A stretch of DNA of 64,000 nt from Cacajao melanocephalus (Eukaryota > Chordata > Mammalia > Primates > Pitheciidae): the NCBI GenBank assembly GCA_963573385.1, contig CAUYLG010026974.1, positions 62,001-126,000 on the forward strand, given 5' to 3'. Both the position numbers and the translations under genes were made by a program. Positions 41,255 through 52,559 of the stretch are shown here, in pieces. The notes below the pieces were generated by a model. The model was not told where the DNA came from and searched no databases. It was given only the letters and a program-made list of their open reading frames with translations. Position 1 is the stretch's first letter, and each line of letters starts with the position of its first letter.

Positions 41255-41480
41255 CAGACTCACATGCTGAGTTGTAACCTCCACTCCTTCAGAACATGAC
41301 CCTACCTGCAGTCTTTATAGTGGTAACTGAGTCACTGCAGTGGCCATTGGAGTGGGCTCCAATCTCACGTGACTGGCGTCCTTACAGAAATTTGACACAG
41401 AGGCACACGTGGGGAGGACGCCATGTGACAATGAAGGCAGAGAGCTGTCAGGAGAGGAATGGCAGGGACAGTCAGCTGGA
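41255..41480 (+). mobile_element. MLT1-type LTR fragment
   Basis: TGCTGAGTTGTAACCTCCAC, TTCAGAACATGACCCTACCT, GACTGGCGTCCTTACAGAAA, and TTTGACACAGAGGCACACG follow the MLT1 left half. The right part fades. Confidence 0.65.
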
Positions 41481-41799
41481 CATCAGAACCAGGAGAGGCA
41501 AGGAAGGGCCTTGCCCTAGAGGGGGCTGCAGAGGCAGCGTGGCTGGAGAAGAAGAGAGAATGTGAATCTCCACTTCACAGAGGGACAAATGGTCTCAGTG
41601 TGTGTGTGACAGTAGATGGGCAGAGATTTAAAGCCGGGCCTGCAGGCTCATGGCCCATAAACCAAATTCTCAGTGAAGCCTGGAGACACCCACCCTCCAT
41701 CCCTGCATTCCTGGGCTGACGGTAACAACTGTGCCATTTCCCTGGCAGGCTCCTTTTGTGGGAACACAAAAATACCCAGTGTGAAAAAGCAAAGGAGGA

Positions 41800-42110
41800 A
41801 GATGTTCTCACATAAATTAACCTGACATCTTATGTTTCATAAAGTAATTTCTAGCAAGTACCATTTCACTGGGAATTAGGTTGTTTACATTTTAGCCAAA
41901 TTGCTCTCACTTATGTTGCTTAACAATAGTCAAAAGCAACAAGGCCCTCGAAATTCACAACAGTTAAATGAATGACTTGACCGGTCTGGATTCTGGAACA
42001 GTATGTGCACATCAGATAAACGAGCGTGAGTCTCTGCTTGTGTGCACAGAGGGAATAAACTCCATCTGCATCATCTAGAACTTCCCGCCCGGAGCTTCCA
42101 AGCTGAGCTG
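41800..42110. promoter_or_regulatory. Candidate conserved noncoding element
   Basis: AT-rich, repeat-free sequence contains AATTAACCTGACATC, ACTGGGAATTAGGTTG, CAGTTAAATGAATGACTTG and CGAAATTC. Inference from composition only. Confidence 0.3.
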
Positions 42111-42369
42111 CGCATTAGAGTCAGTGAGCCTCCCGTCAGTGGAGGTATGTAAGCAGGGGCAGATGGCATGTGGTCAAGGAAAGTGCTCCCAAGAAGGGAG
42201 CTGGGTCAGATTCCCCTCCGAAGCCCTGAGTTCTGAAGCGGTGCTCCTCTCATTCAGCCATGACCATCTGGTGGCATGGGAAGAGTCCAAGTGGCAGAGA
42301 AAATAATGCCCCCATGAAACTCCTGCTTGATTTATGAATGTGGGAAATTCTGGCAGACAGAGAGATGGC

Positions 42370-42480
42370 TGTGGCACTAGACTTCCCCTGGGAAAGTCAC
42401 TTACTCCCCTGAGCCTCAGTTTTATCTCTGGGAAAATGGAAATGAAGGATGAAGCCTCCCTGAGGGCCTCTTGCTGGTGA
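42370..42480 (+). mobile_element. MIR SINE fragment
   Basis: CTGGGAAAGTCACTTACTCC, CCTGAGCCTCAGTTTTATCT and GGGAAAATGGAAATG are MIR core. Confidence 0.65.
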
Positions 42481-42757
42481 TGGTAGCTGCCACAGTCCCA
42501 AGATCAAGAGCAGGCCCTGGGCCACGGTGGCACCCAGTCACTGTTTGCAGAGTCCCTCCACAAAGGAAGAGGAGAGCTCTCCACATCTGGGCAAGCCTGG
42601 TGGGGGACCTTCTCCCTTTCCTCCCAACTGTGCGGTCACACCCTTCACCCCCAGCCAACGCAGAGGGAGGGCCAGGGGTCAGCACACGCCCATGTGTGGG
42701 ACAGATTTTGGGGAACTAGGAATTTCTTTGTACATTTTTAAAGCATGGCCTATTGGG

Positions 42758-43175
42758 TTAAATGGTGCCCCACACGTGCAAACTTATGCTCACCTGGAAC
42801 CTCAGAATGTGACCGTATTTGGGAGCAGGGACTTTGCAGATGTAATCAGTGAAGGTGAGGTCACCCTGGAGTAGGCGAGACCCTAAATCCAATGGCTGTG
42901 TTCTTATGAGAAGGGGGAAACTGGGACAAACACACACACAGACGTCCATACAGAGGGACAGACACGGTGATGGAGCTGTGTGGCCAAGAAGCCAAGGACT
43001 GCCAGTAACCATCAGAGTCTGGAAGTGGCGAGGAAGGAGCCTGCCCTGGGCTTGTGGCCTGCCCACACTGTGATGTCAGCCTCTGGTCTCCAGAGCAGGG
43101 TGAGAATACATTTCCGTTACTTTAAGCCACCCAATCTGTGGTCCCTCAGTATGGCAGCCATGGGACATAGATGCA
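42758..43175 (+). mobile_element. MLT1-type LTR, nearly full length
   Basis: CTGGAACCTCAGAATGTGAC, CGTATTTGGGAGCAGGGACT, TTGCAGATGTAATCAGTGAA, CTGGAGTAGGCGAGACCC, GGCTGTGTTCTTATGAGAAG, and the 3' part TTACTTTAAGCCACCCAATC, TGTGGTCCCTCAGTATGGCA. A short (CA) patch (42930-42942) is internal. Confidence 0.85.
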
Positions 43176-43269
43176 GGTTGTATACTAAAGCAATACCAAC
43201 CAACATGAAACAGCGTATTCCCCTAAAGCTTAAAGTATGTGCCCCCTGGCCCTTTACAGAAAACATTTG

Positions 43270-43766
43270 CCAACCCCCATTCTTGAGTAGAATCCAAATC
43301 CCCTATCACTATCCCAGCATTCACAGCCTACTGTCCCCCTCAGCCTCATCCCAGGCCATCTCTCCTCCTTGTAGCCACCTCTCTGGCCACGCTCAGTCTC
43401 ACTCACTGACCATTCACCATTTTTGGCCCCAGGACCCTTGTGTACGCAGCTGATCACAGCTCACGCCCCACTCCTCAGGGCAGTCTCCTTCCCATTTCCC
43501 CACAGCCTGGGTCGAGCACATTGTGACACTACTTCAGAGAACCTTGACCTCCCTTTCCCCAGCACCATCATGGGGCAATTAAGTACAATTAATAGCTAGT
43601 GATACTGAATTATAATCAATAGATAAGTGTAATTATCTATTGGGTGATCACTCACTTACTGCCTGCCCCCACAGTAGGCTGTCAACTCCATGGCATAAGG
43701 GCTAAGTCACCATCACCACCACACTGCTTTGTACAGATCAAGTACATCCTCTAGAAATATTTGTGC
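43270..43766 (+). mobile_element. L2 LINE 3' region ending in a tetranucleotide array
   Basis: AGAATCCAAATCCCCTATCA, CAGCCTACTGTCCCCCTCAG, and the L2 3' end GTAGGCTGTCAACTCCATGG, CTCTAGAAATATTTGTGCG follow L2 order. The (TGAA)-type L2 tail position is occupied by the TGGA array at 43767. An AT-rich insert with a hairpin lies at 43565-43660. Confidence 0.6.
43617..43642. other. Perfect 9-bp inverted repeat (hairpin)
   Basis: CAATAGATA and TATCTATTG flank an 8-nt AGTGTAAT spacer. It sits in a short AT-rich patch with several ATTA/TAAT cores. It has no T-run to suggest an RNA polymerase III unit. Confidence 0.8.
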
Positions 43767-44560
43767 GATGGATGGGTAGATGGATCAATGAGTAGATGGA
43801 TTAAGAGGCAGATGAATAGATGGATGGGTAGGTAGGTAGATGGATGGAGAGGTAGAAGGATGCATGAGTAGATGGATAGATAGGTAGGTGGATGCATGGA
43901 TAGATGGATGGATGGGTAGATGGATGGATAGACAGGTGAATGCATGGGCAGATGGGTGGATAGACAGGTGGACAGATGGGCAAACGGAAGGATGGACAGA
44001 TGGATGGAGGAATAGATAGGTAGTTGAGTAATTGGATGGATGGATAGATGGATGGGTAGATAAATGGATGGTAGATAGATGGATGGGTAGATAGATGGAT
44101 GGGTAGATGGATGAATGGGTAGATAAACTGATGGATAGATAGTGGGAAGATGGATAAATAGATGGATTGGGAGGTAGATGAATAGGTTGATGGATGAATG
44201 GATACATGGATGGATGGGTGGATAGATGGATGCATGAATGGATGAATGGGTAGATGGATGGACAAATAGACAGATGGACTGGGAAGTAGATGAACAGGTA
44301 GATGGATGAATGGATTCATAGATGGATAGGTAGATGGACAGATGGATAGATGGGTAGATGGATGAATGAATAGATAGATGGATTGGGAGGTGCATGAATA
44401 GGTAGATGGATGAATGGATACATAGATGGATGGGTAGATGGATAGATAGATAGGTAGATGGATGAATGAACAGATAGATGGATTGGGAGGTAGATGAATA
44501 GGTAGATGGATGAAGGATACACAGATGGATAGGTAGATGGATGGATGGATGGATGAATAA
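43767..44560 (+). repeat. (TGGA/TAGA)n array with higher-order structure
   Basis: About 790 bp of GATG/GATA/GGTA tetramers. On top of the tetramers a higher-order unit recurs, marked by AGATGGAYTGGGARGT at 44160, 44272, 44376 and 44476 (spacing 112, 104, 100 bp). The last two full units are the most alike. Minus-strand frames up to 214 codons (Pro-Ile-His-Leu type) are repeat artefacts. Confidence 0.95.
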
Positions 44561-45645
44561 ACCTAATTTCGGGAGCTCCCCAGGCTAGCCTGGACTTCCA
44601 GCTCCTCCCCTCCACACTTATAGTCAGTCCTAGGTTTCTACCCAGCCTGGAGTCCCATCTAGACCTCAGATCCAATAGATAAAAGTGATTCTCTTGTTCC
44701 ATGTCTCAGTGGCCCTGTGTGACAATTTAAAAACTGAGTGGGTTTGAACAAAGGGCCGTGAAGCCCCCATTTGGGCCCAAATCTATACTGAGTAGGACTC
44801 TAGAGACTCAGGGATGAATGAGATCCCGCTTCTGACCTTGATCTCCTGAAGCTATGGAGAGGAGGTGACATCCAAAGACAGCACCAGAGGGCCTGGGGTC
44901 AGGCCGAGATGCTGCAACCGCCACCCGACCCATGAAGCACAGATACGGTGGCCAGCTCCATCTTGCCTCTGCAGCCACGGACAAGAATGTTCCATCCCAT
45001 CTCGCTTGGCAAACCTCATTCCCTACATCCCAAGGCTACATCTGCACCCACAGGAACCTCTGTCGATACGGAAATAAATGTCCAACTCTCAGAGATTATC
45101 CACATGCTAATGGAGACCTCATTACCCAGGCTTACAAGGATCAATATTCAAATAAGAATGAATGGAATGTCGTGCAAAGCTCCCTCTCCCCTCTCCAGCA
45201 GGCTTGAGAATGGGTAAGAAGACGCCGTGAGGGTCTCTTTTCAGGGGCTGAGTGGTCCTGGCAGCTGAGCCCCATGTACCTGGAGCCACCCCTGTTTCTT
45301 TACTTCAAAGATGGCGGTACAGGGGCCAGGGGTGGAAGAGCCTGTGGTTTCCTGGGGACGCTGTCTCAGATGCTGTGCGGCACTGTCTCAGATGCCCCAT
45401 GAGCACCTCTCCTACGCTCTTCTGCATGGTCCCCGGGAGGAACACTGTCACTTTCTCCTTAGAGATGGCCTCTGTCACCTGCCCAAGCCATCGAGAGACA
45501 AAGCACAGCCCCTGTCTACCTGACAGCAGGGTCTGTCTTCTTTCTCCCACCACCACCTGCCTCCCGTGAAGGAATTCCTCAGAAATGACCTTCCAGGTGA
45601 AAATCCATTCATCCCTCACCCCCTATCCCACCCCATAATACAGTG
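44561..45645. other. Non-genic unique spacer
   Basis: No exon is recognised. Open frames of 70-105 codons occur on both strands. A weak L2-like phrase (CTCAGGGATGAATGAGATCC) lies near 44809. Confidence 0.4.
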
Positions 45646-45649
45646 TGTT

Positions 45650-45830
45650 CTCCGAGGTCCTTTTTAGGAGCTGAGTAAATAAAGACTGTCAAACCCCGAG
45701 AGTCTGCCGGAAGCTTCCCGGCTCCAGCCACCTCGGATAGGAATGAGTGAGACAGAACTAACAGATCAATAAAGGTAATTACAAGCCATTTCCGTGGGCT
45801 TGGCAGCTGGCATTTTTCCTGTGCTCCCAG
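45650..45830. promoter_or_regulatory. Candidate conserved noncoding element
   Basis: GAGCTGAGTAAATAAAGACT, CAATAAAGGTAATTACAAGC and several CpGs (CCCCGAG, GCCGGAAGC, CCTCGGATAGG) occur in a repeat-free block. Inference only. Confidence 0.28.
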
Positions 45831-46069
45831 CCTGCAAGGACGGGAGCATTTGCTCAGACTGTTGCCTGTCCCCAGAATTTAGGCCAGGACCTCCACAGAA
45901 GAGTCCCAGCTTTTAATCCAGCGGCTGGCTCCCGGCACACATCTGAAGGACAGTGGTTGGGGTAGGTCCCCTCCCTGCTCCCCAGCCAGAATGGTGAGGA
46001 GTAAAGTCTCAACTCCACAGCACCTGGCCTCGGCCCTGTACCATAGCTGCAGGTCATGCCTCCCAACGT

Positions 46070-46260
46070 GTGACAATGATAATGACAGTGGATATTTGCG
46101 AGTGGTCACTGGGTACCAGTGGGGGGCTCTGTCCTTGTGGAAAGCAGCTTGTTCATCTTGTACAACCACCCGGAGGGGAATCTATTGTCATCCCATTTCC
46201 CAGGTGAGAAGATGGAGGCACAGAGAGGAGGAGGACGTGCCCCAGGTGGCACAGGGGGCA
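46070..46260 (-). mobile_element. MIR SINE, antisense
   Basis: TGACAATGATAATGACAGTG, CATCCCATTTCCCAGGTGAG, AAGATGGAGGCACAGAGAGG and CCCCAGGTGGCACAGGG follow the reverse MIR. Confidence 0.7.
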
Positions 46261-46716
46261 GGTGGCAGCACAGGCTCAGACCCAGGCCCACGGACCTGTG
46301 CCACCTCCAGCCGATGCCTCGATCCCAGCCACGTTTCTTGCTCCAGTGGCTGGAGCTTATGATACAGGCCAGGCCTGCCCAACCTGGGTCCCCGCTGGCA
46401 CCATTCCCCATAGCCTCCCATGTTCCCATCACCATCAGCCCCTGTCTGTCCAAGAGCACACACCCACCATCGGGGCGGCCTCCATGACATCCTGCAGAAT
46501 TTCTCAGCTGGGAGGGCTCTGAGCCTCCTCTAGGTGCACCCTGACCTCTGTGTGCCCATGTCACCATCAGTCCCCCAGAGTGGCTCGGGGGGGCCATATG
46601 TATGCTTCAATCCAGCTTCACAGAGCTGGGCCAGGCTTGAGATAAACCAGGTGTGGCTGAGTCTGTGGGGAGCTTGTAGGGGCTGCAGGGTCCCAAACAT
46701 AGAGCCACGAAAGCCC

Positions 46717-46905
46717 GAGGGCACTGCGGGCCTGGGGGCCACAGCCCTCACGGAGAGGGCACTGCAGGCCTGGGGGCCACACCTCTCACAGAGAGGGCAC
46801 TGCAGGCCTGGGGGCCACACCCCTCACAGAGGGGGACACGCACTGTTCAGAGGCCAAAGCCCTCATGGAGAGAGGCACACAGCTGCTTAGAGGCCAGGGC
46901 AGAGC
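46717..46905 (+). repeat. 38-bp GC-rich minisatellite
   Basis: Three close units (46717-46754, 46755-46792, 46793-46830) share GAGGGCACTGCAGGCCTGGG and then GGCCACACC(C/T)CTCACAGA. Two more degraded units follow (to about 46905: CACGCACTGTTCAGAGGCC and GCACACAGCTGCTTAGAGGC). The clean core is GC-rich and could be length-variable. Confidence 0.92.
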
Positions 46906-47599
46906 GCAGCAGCAGGTGATTGCAGAAGGCCATTCCGGGCAGACGGAACCCCTCCCTGGGAGAGTGAGGGCTGGGCCAGAGCACTAGGGTCTCACCCCGT
47001 GAAGAGCAAATGATGCAGAGGAAGCAAGCAGTGGCCCGAAACATGCAGAGAGGACCAGGAATGCCCAGGCCCAGGCTGGGGCAGGAGCGACATCGGGCAG
47101 GGCAAAGGCCAAGGGCAGGCAGGGCAGGGCAGGGCAGAGGAGGGTGAGTCATGTGGGGGCCTGGGAAGCTGAGCCATGGCTCTAGGAGTCAGCTCTGGGG
47201 TAAAGCCAGAGGCCCCTGGACTGGTGGCCCTAGGGTGAGGCGTGGGGCAGGGACAGCCTCTCTTGGGAATTCTGAGCCTGAGGGGTGTATGAGTTGGCCT
47301 CCTGGGCCAGGCCAAAAGCCCCCAGGGGTAGGCACCAGGTGAACATGCAGACCCACCGTGCAGGCTCAGGATAGCAGTGAGGGGCGTGGGTGTCCCTGTG
47401 CTGGGCACAGGCTTGGCACATTGCTCAAGTCAACTCATGTGAGTGGGAAAGAACTGCCCAGGCAGTGCTGTTGGATGCTCAAGGTCACTGCGGCAATGCA
47501 GGGGCAGCTGGCATCTTGCCTGTAGTTACGCTGCAAGCAGGGTTCTTCCCGTTACAGAAGAGCAGGGCAATCATCCGGGTCTTCCTCAGCCCAAGGTGG
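46906..47599. other. Non-genic GC-rich spacer
   Basis: A short (GGGCA)n run lies at 47117-47138. Many overlapping open frames come from high GC. No exon is recognised. Confidence 0.45.
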
Positions 47600-47815
47600 T
47601 GGTCTTCCAATCCAGCAGGTTCTGACCCCAACGGACACTTGGCAATGTCTGGGGACATTTTCGGTTGTTATAACTGATGGAGGGGTACTTCTGGCATCTA
47701 GTGGGCCAAGGCCAAGGCCACCCTACCATGCATAGGACAGCCCCATCCCACAGCGCAGAATCCCTCAGCCCCAAATATTAATAGTGCCCAAGTCAAGAAA
47801 GCCTGGTCTCAGAGA
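47600..47815 (+). mobile_element. MER20-like hAT transposon
   Basis: ACACTTGGCAATGTCTGGGG, ACATTTTCGGTTGTTATAAC, TACTTCTGGCATCTAGTGGG, ATGCATAGGACAGCCCC and CCCCAAATATTAATAGTGCC follow the roughly 220-bp MER20 element. In placental mammals some MER20 copies act as endometrial enhancers (established knowledge). Nothing here shows that this copy does. Confidence 0.82.
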
Positions 47816-47989
47816 ATCTGTTTCCCAAATGGAGTCAGTTACACATCCGATTCCCATGTCAGTATTTCTGGACACCTTGGCCCAGTGAAGAAGAGGTGAC
47901 TGATCACAGGACCCCAAAGCAGCCCTGGGGACACAGCGGGCAGTGACAGAGCTCCAGGACCCCTCCTCACTTGACACCCCCTCCTGCTC

Positions 47990-48730
47990 TGAGGTCGCAG
48001 GAAACTCAGAAGCTTCACTGTGAACCCCATCTGGCTGGACCCCGAGTCCTTGTCTTGTCTTCTCGGCGTCCGTGGGTAGGTTGCTCTGCCTCTCTGAGCC
48101 TCCTTTTCTTCATCTGTGAAGCAGGTGTCACAGCATGAAATGTGCTGGTGGGTGCAGAGTGTTTGGAACGTGGGTACAGGGCTGCTCTTCACGTCAGCGT
48201 GGGGTACTGTGCCCCCACTTCCATTTCCTCCCCAAGGAAGGCATCACATCAGGGCAGGCCACGTCTCAGCTCAAACCACTGCCCCTTTCAGAGGCCCTGG
48301 GGATTGCCTGTGTGCCTTTCTCTGGGGCATTTGCAAAGCCAGGTGCTTCAGATGGCTCATCCATAGGAATGATCCTTTTTAAAGGCACTGGACGTGGAAA
48401 AGCACTGGGTAAAAACTGACTGGATGAATCAGTGATGATGATTATGATAATAGAATCTAGCCCAGAGCTGTTCATCCAATTCTCAGTCTCCGTGATTGGT
48501 TATTCATCTCTATCTACTTAATAAGTGTGATAAAGAGAATGAATCCTTACATCACTAGGACATTTTGCAGTCTATAAAACACATAATCATCTCCAAAACC
48601 TTTTCTCATCCTTATGTAATTGGGAACTCACAATGACCAGATACCAGAGTAGTGTCACCAACCCCAATTTACAGATGAAGTAATTGAGGCTCGGATATGA
48701 GAAGTTATTTGCCACTCTCCCCCATCTGCC
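47990..48730. other. Spacer with two MIR fragments
   Basis: A sense MIR lies near 48075-48165 (TGCCTCTCTGAGCCTCCTTT, CTTCATCTGTGAAGCAGG). An antisense MIR lies near 48575-48715 (CCCCAATTTACAGATGAAGT, AATTGAGGCTCGGATATGAG). The rest looks unique. Confidence 0.6.
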
Positions 48731-48986
48731 CCCACCCCCCACCACCGCACCCCTCACCCAACTGGGTGATGAAGCTAAGATCACTGCAAGAAAAAGGAAG
48801 AGGGAAAGACCATGGGCACTTCCTTGGCTGACTGAACAAAGATAAATCCAACTGCCCTTTCCTCAGTGTCCCCATGGGAAGCATCTGCATGGCCCTTCTT
48901 GTGTGTGTGTTTTGCACACTTGTCTTCCCACTGAGAGGAGAGCATATCAATGGTATGCCTGGTACAGGGGAAGAAAATGAAGGGGT

Positions 48987-49502
48987 TGATGGATGAGTAG
49001 ATGGATGGATAAATGGATAGATGAATGGATGGACAGGTGGGTGGTTGGATGGACAGATATGTGAGTGAGTGGGTGGGTGGATGGATGAATGGAAGGATGA
49101 GTGAATGGAGTGATGGATGGATAGTGGATGGATGGATGATGGATGGGTGGTAGGTGGATGGGTGGTGGGTAGACGGGTGGATACATGGATGGTGGGTGGG
49201 TGGATGAATGGTGAATGGGTGGGTAGATGGATGAATGGATGGATGGGTGAATGGATGGATGGTGGGTAGATGAATAGTGGATGGATGGATGGGTGGTAGG
49301 TGGATGGGTGGGTAGATGAACGGATGGTGGGTGGGTGGATGGATGGGTGGGTGGGTAGCTGGTACATGAATGGGTGGTGGATAGATGGGTAGATACATAG
49401 ATGGTGGGTAGGTGGATGAATGGTGGATGGGTGGGTGGGTGGATGAATGGATGAATGGATGGATGGACGGATGGATAGATGGATGGGCAGATGGGTGCAT
49501 GG
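48987..49502 (+). repeat. (TGGA/GGTGGGT)n array
   Basis: About 515 bp of TGGA/TGGG tetramers. A longer period is hinted by GATACATGGATGGTGGGTGG near 49172 and GATACATAGATGGTGGGTAG near 49391, about 220 bp apart. Minus-strand frames (up to 239 codons, Pro/His/Ser/Ile) are repeat artefacts. Confidence 0.95.
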
Positions 49503-49699
49503 AAAAAAAATCTAGATCCTAGTTGTATGACTACAAGTTTGAGCATATATATACTCGCGTGAAAAGTGAACTTTGTGCAGACTTTCCATGAGCCCAAGAC
49601 TGGTTCTCAGCTTCCTGGTCTTTCTGTGTGTCCAGCTCAGTCCCTGCCAGTGACGGGACCAGTCCTCCTTCTCTTTTTGCTCCCATGTCCCCTCAGGGT

Positions 49700-50610
49700 G
49701 GGCTCCTCTGGGCCCAGGTTACAGCCACAGAGGCTGTGTCAGCATCTCCAGCCCAGCACCTCCTGGAGCTCTTTGCTCATACACCCAAATGTCCGCTCCC
49801 CACTCAGATGCCTCGAGGCACCTCTAAAATCAACATCCTCAGAGGAAACTCATTATGGGTCCCCACAAGCCCACTCTTTCCCCAGTGTCTCTGGCTTCAT
49901 GGAGGAGGATGGGAACCCCACTCTCCCCACCATTGCCAAAACCCAGCCCCACTGTCCAGACCCCCATCACCCCTCCCCTGGATGGTGGCAGTGGGCTCCA
50001 TGGGACCCCTCCTACCCAGGCATTGAGGATCATTTCAAACCCAACCCTAACATTGGCATTCTGTGTTTAAAATCATTTACTGGCTCCCCATTTCTCCCAG
50101 GAGTCAATGACCATTGCAATATGAATGGCGTGCTGAAAAGCAGTACTGTCTCCAGGGCTCTTAACCACTGTAGAAGCACCCTGTGTTGGACTAGTGGGCA
50201 CATGTTATGCCAGCTCCACACCTTTCTCATCTGTCCCTGTGAACGGCTTCCCTGGGGGCTCTGCCTCTGCCACCTGCTGCCACACTGATCTTCTCCAGGT
50301 CTCTCCCGTCTCAGGACCTTTGCACCTGCTCCTTTCACCTATGTAGCTCTTACCTTCCAATTTAGGCTCAAATGCCACTTTTGCAGGGAAAGCCCCCCAT
50401 GACCCTCTTCTAGAGCCACTTTTAAACCTATGCCTTTTCCTGACACTTTGTGCATTTCCTTCACCCAACCAAGGTTTGCAATTTGATGCATTTGTTTGTT
50501 TTTTAAATCAACGTCAGCTTCCCTCAGGGAATGAGAGCAGGGGCTATATCCGTTTTCATCCGTCCCCACCCCTGACACTAAATAGTTGCATGGTTAAATG
50601 AGGAAATGAG
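49700..50610 (+). mobile_element. L2 LINE, long 3' segment
   Basis: GGCTCCCCATTTCTCCCAGG, TCAGGACCTTTGCACCTGCT, TTAGGCTCAAATGCCACTTT, GCAGGGAAAGCCCCCCATGA, and the 3' UTR GGGAATGAGAGCAGGGGCTA, CCCTGACACTAAATAGTTGC follow L2 over about 900 bp. The 240-codon frame at 49566-50288 lies mostly within L2 and gives no ORF2 motif I can recognise. Confidence 0.8.
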
Positions 50611-52559
50611 AGCTTCTCCCCAGCTGTGGGTGGGTAGAGAGATGAGCTGAGGCACTTCTGCCTGGGCTGTTTCTCAAATGCCTCCTCACCCCTCTGCCAG
50701 CAAGGACTGGAGGGTGTCTGTGCTCCTGCACAGGTTACATGGGCTCACACAGCTGGGTAGGGACCCATCTGGAAATGGCCCTGCCAGAAAGTGCCCTCAG
50801 GATGCTGCCTGCTTTAAGCTATTTGCAGGCAATTTCAGAGCGATTGCCCCTAACTGCTCTTTGGGAAAGTGGCCATTAAAACAAGACAGTTTAATAGCAA
50901 CTGGCTCACACAGCCAGAGGTTCTGGAATGGTTCATCTCATGCAATTACCATCACTTGCACATAGAGGGAGTGTTTACCCTGAAGGTGTCTTTGGAGGTT
51001 GGTGTATGTTAGACCTGAACTCTGGTTTCCAGAGAGAAACCTGAACAAGGACACCTTGTGGACAATGCTGCTGCCATCCTCAGGAGCTTTGCCAGGTGAA
51101 TGGCCAGGCTGAGCAGCTGATTCCAGACACAAGCTTGACTGTGATGACTCTGATGCACTCGCACCTGAGCCTCAGTGGCTGGGACTTCACCTGCCCTGAG
51201 TCTTCAGCCCCCCCTGAGAATTCTGCCCTCGTGTTCTGGAGGCAGGTGTCCTGACACGCCTTTATGTTTGGAGCCAGCATGTTTCTCACGGGGTCCTGCG
51301 TGCACCCCTTCCTGCTTTCCTGTGTGTTGCCGTCTCTGGAGCGTTTGGCCCACACAGCATTTCTCTTTGGGGACATTTTTCTTCAGGGCTCCCGCTGTGC
51401 TCTACAAATTTCAATACTGGCACTCCTGTTATCTTGCAGAATCTTTATGCATCTCTGCCAGGCATCAAAGATGCCCTGAGCACAAGGAAGGCATCTTTTT
51501 CATCTTTCTACCTCCACATGTTGTAAACATTGCAGCTTCAAACACTTCAACAGTGTTTGCTGAATTTATTGGGGGATTTAACATCCTAATGGTGGACTCT
51601 CTAGCTTCAGGACTATCTCATAGGGAAGGTATCCTTAATGAGGAGTGGAGGGCCAATGGGTGCCAGCACAGAGAGGACATCCCACAGATAGTTTCTCAAG
51701 GGTATACCAGGATTCACTGATGTGGTCTATACTCCTGGCGGGCCTCCTCCTCAATAATAATAAACAACTCTCCTATGTTACAGCTCACAAAGCACTTTTG
51801 GGTTCATCACAGTCAATCCTCCCGCATTGGGAGTGCACCCCGCCAGACCCTGGGGAGTATTTGAAAGCAGGTGTGGCTCCCCTCTGGCACCATCCTCCCT
51901 GGTCCTATCCTCCCCAGGATATGTAGTGCCCCCTTAGGAGATCAAGGCAAGCAATCAGCATCTCCTTACGGTCATCAGTGATTTTTTTGGCCTTGCATTT
52001 GTTCCTCATTTCATGAACATTTTGATTTGTGACACTCCCTGGCTGCTTCGTGGGCCCTGAGTCTCTTGCCCATGGCCATTTTCCTTGCATATTCTTCTCC
52101 AGTAATGTGGGTGATGAACTTCCTGATTGGATTTAACTAAAGATTGTTTGGGATTTCTCTAAATATTCCTCAACTTCAGGTTCACATCAACGAATGTGAT
52201 GAAGTGATACCTCTGATCTCCCTCTATATCAGGAAAGGGGCCCAGCTGTCTCTCCTCCCACCTTCACCTTCCTCTCCCCTTCCTGGACATCACAGTCTTG
52301 ATTGACACACACCAGGTTTGAGACAACAGCTTTTCTTTTCCAGAAACATGTTTTAGATATGTGTGCTGAGTGTCTATCCATTCTCACAACAGCTCCTGAA
52401 GCTGAACCTGGTGCTCACCTGGCCTCCGTCCATACCTGGGCTCGTAAACCTCTACCTTCCCCACATGGAGCCTCACTCATCTCTCTGCCGGCAAGAGATG
52501 TTTTCCAGGCAGTCTCATTTGAAGACAAGTCCCTGGGTACACAGTTCATGATGTTCTGC
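50611..52559. other. Non-genic spacer, possibly old LINE in parts
   Basis: This is mostly unrecognised. The part from about 51370 to 51620 (GCATCTCTGCCAGGCATCAA, CAGTGTTTGCTGAATTTATT) could be diverged L2. A 181-codon plus frame (51175-51720) has no recognisable domain. Confidence 0.35.

Noticed and set aside
43751..44395. Open frames up to 214 codons rich in Pro, Ile, His, Ser
   Set aside because: These are translations of the TGGA array. Tetramer arrays lack stops in particular phases, and no unique coding sequence is attached.
48705..49597. Three overlapping minus-strand frames of 216-239 codons
   Set aside because: All arise from the TGGA array and its edge. Three open phases at once show repeat composition, not coding.
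49566..50288. 240-codon plus frame
   Set aside because: Mostly inside an L2 3' region, without reverse-transcriptase motifs.
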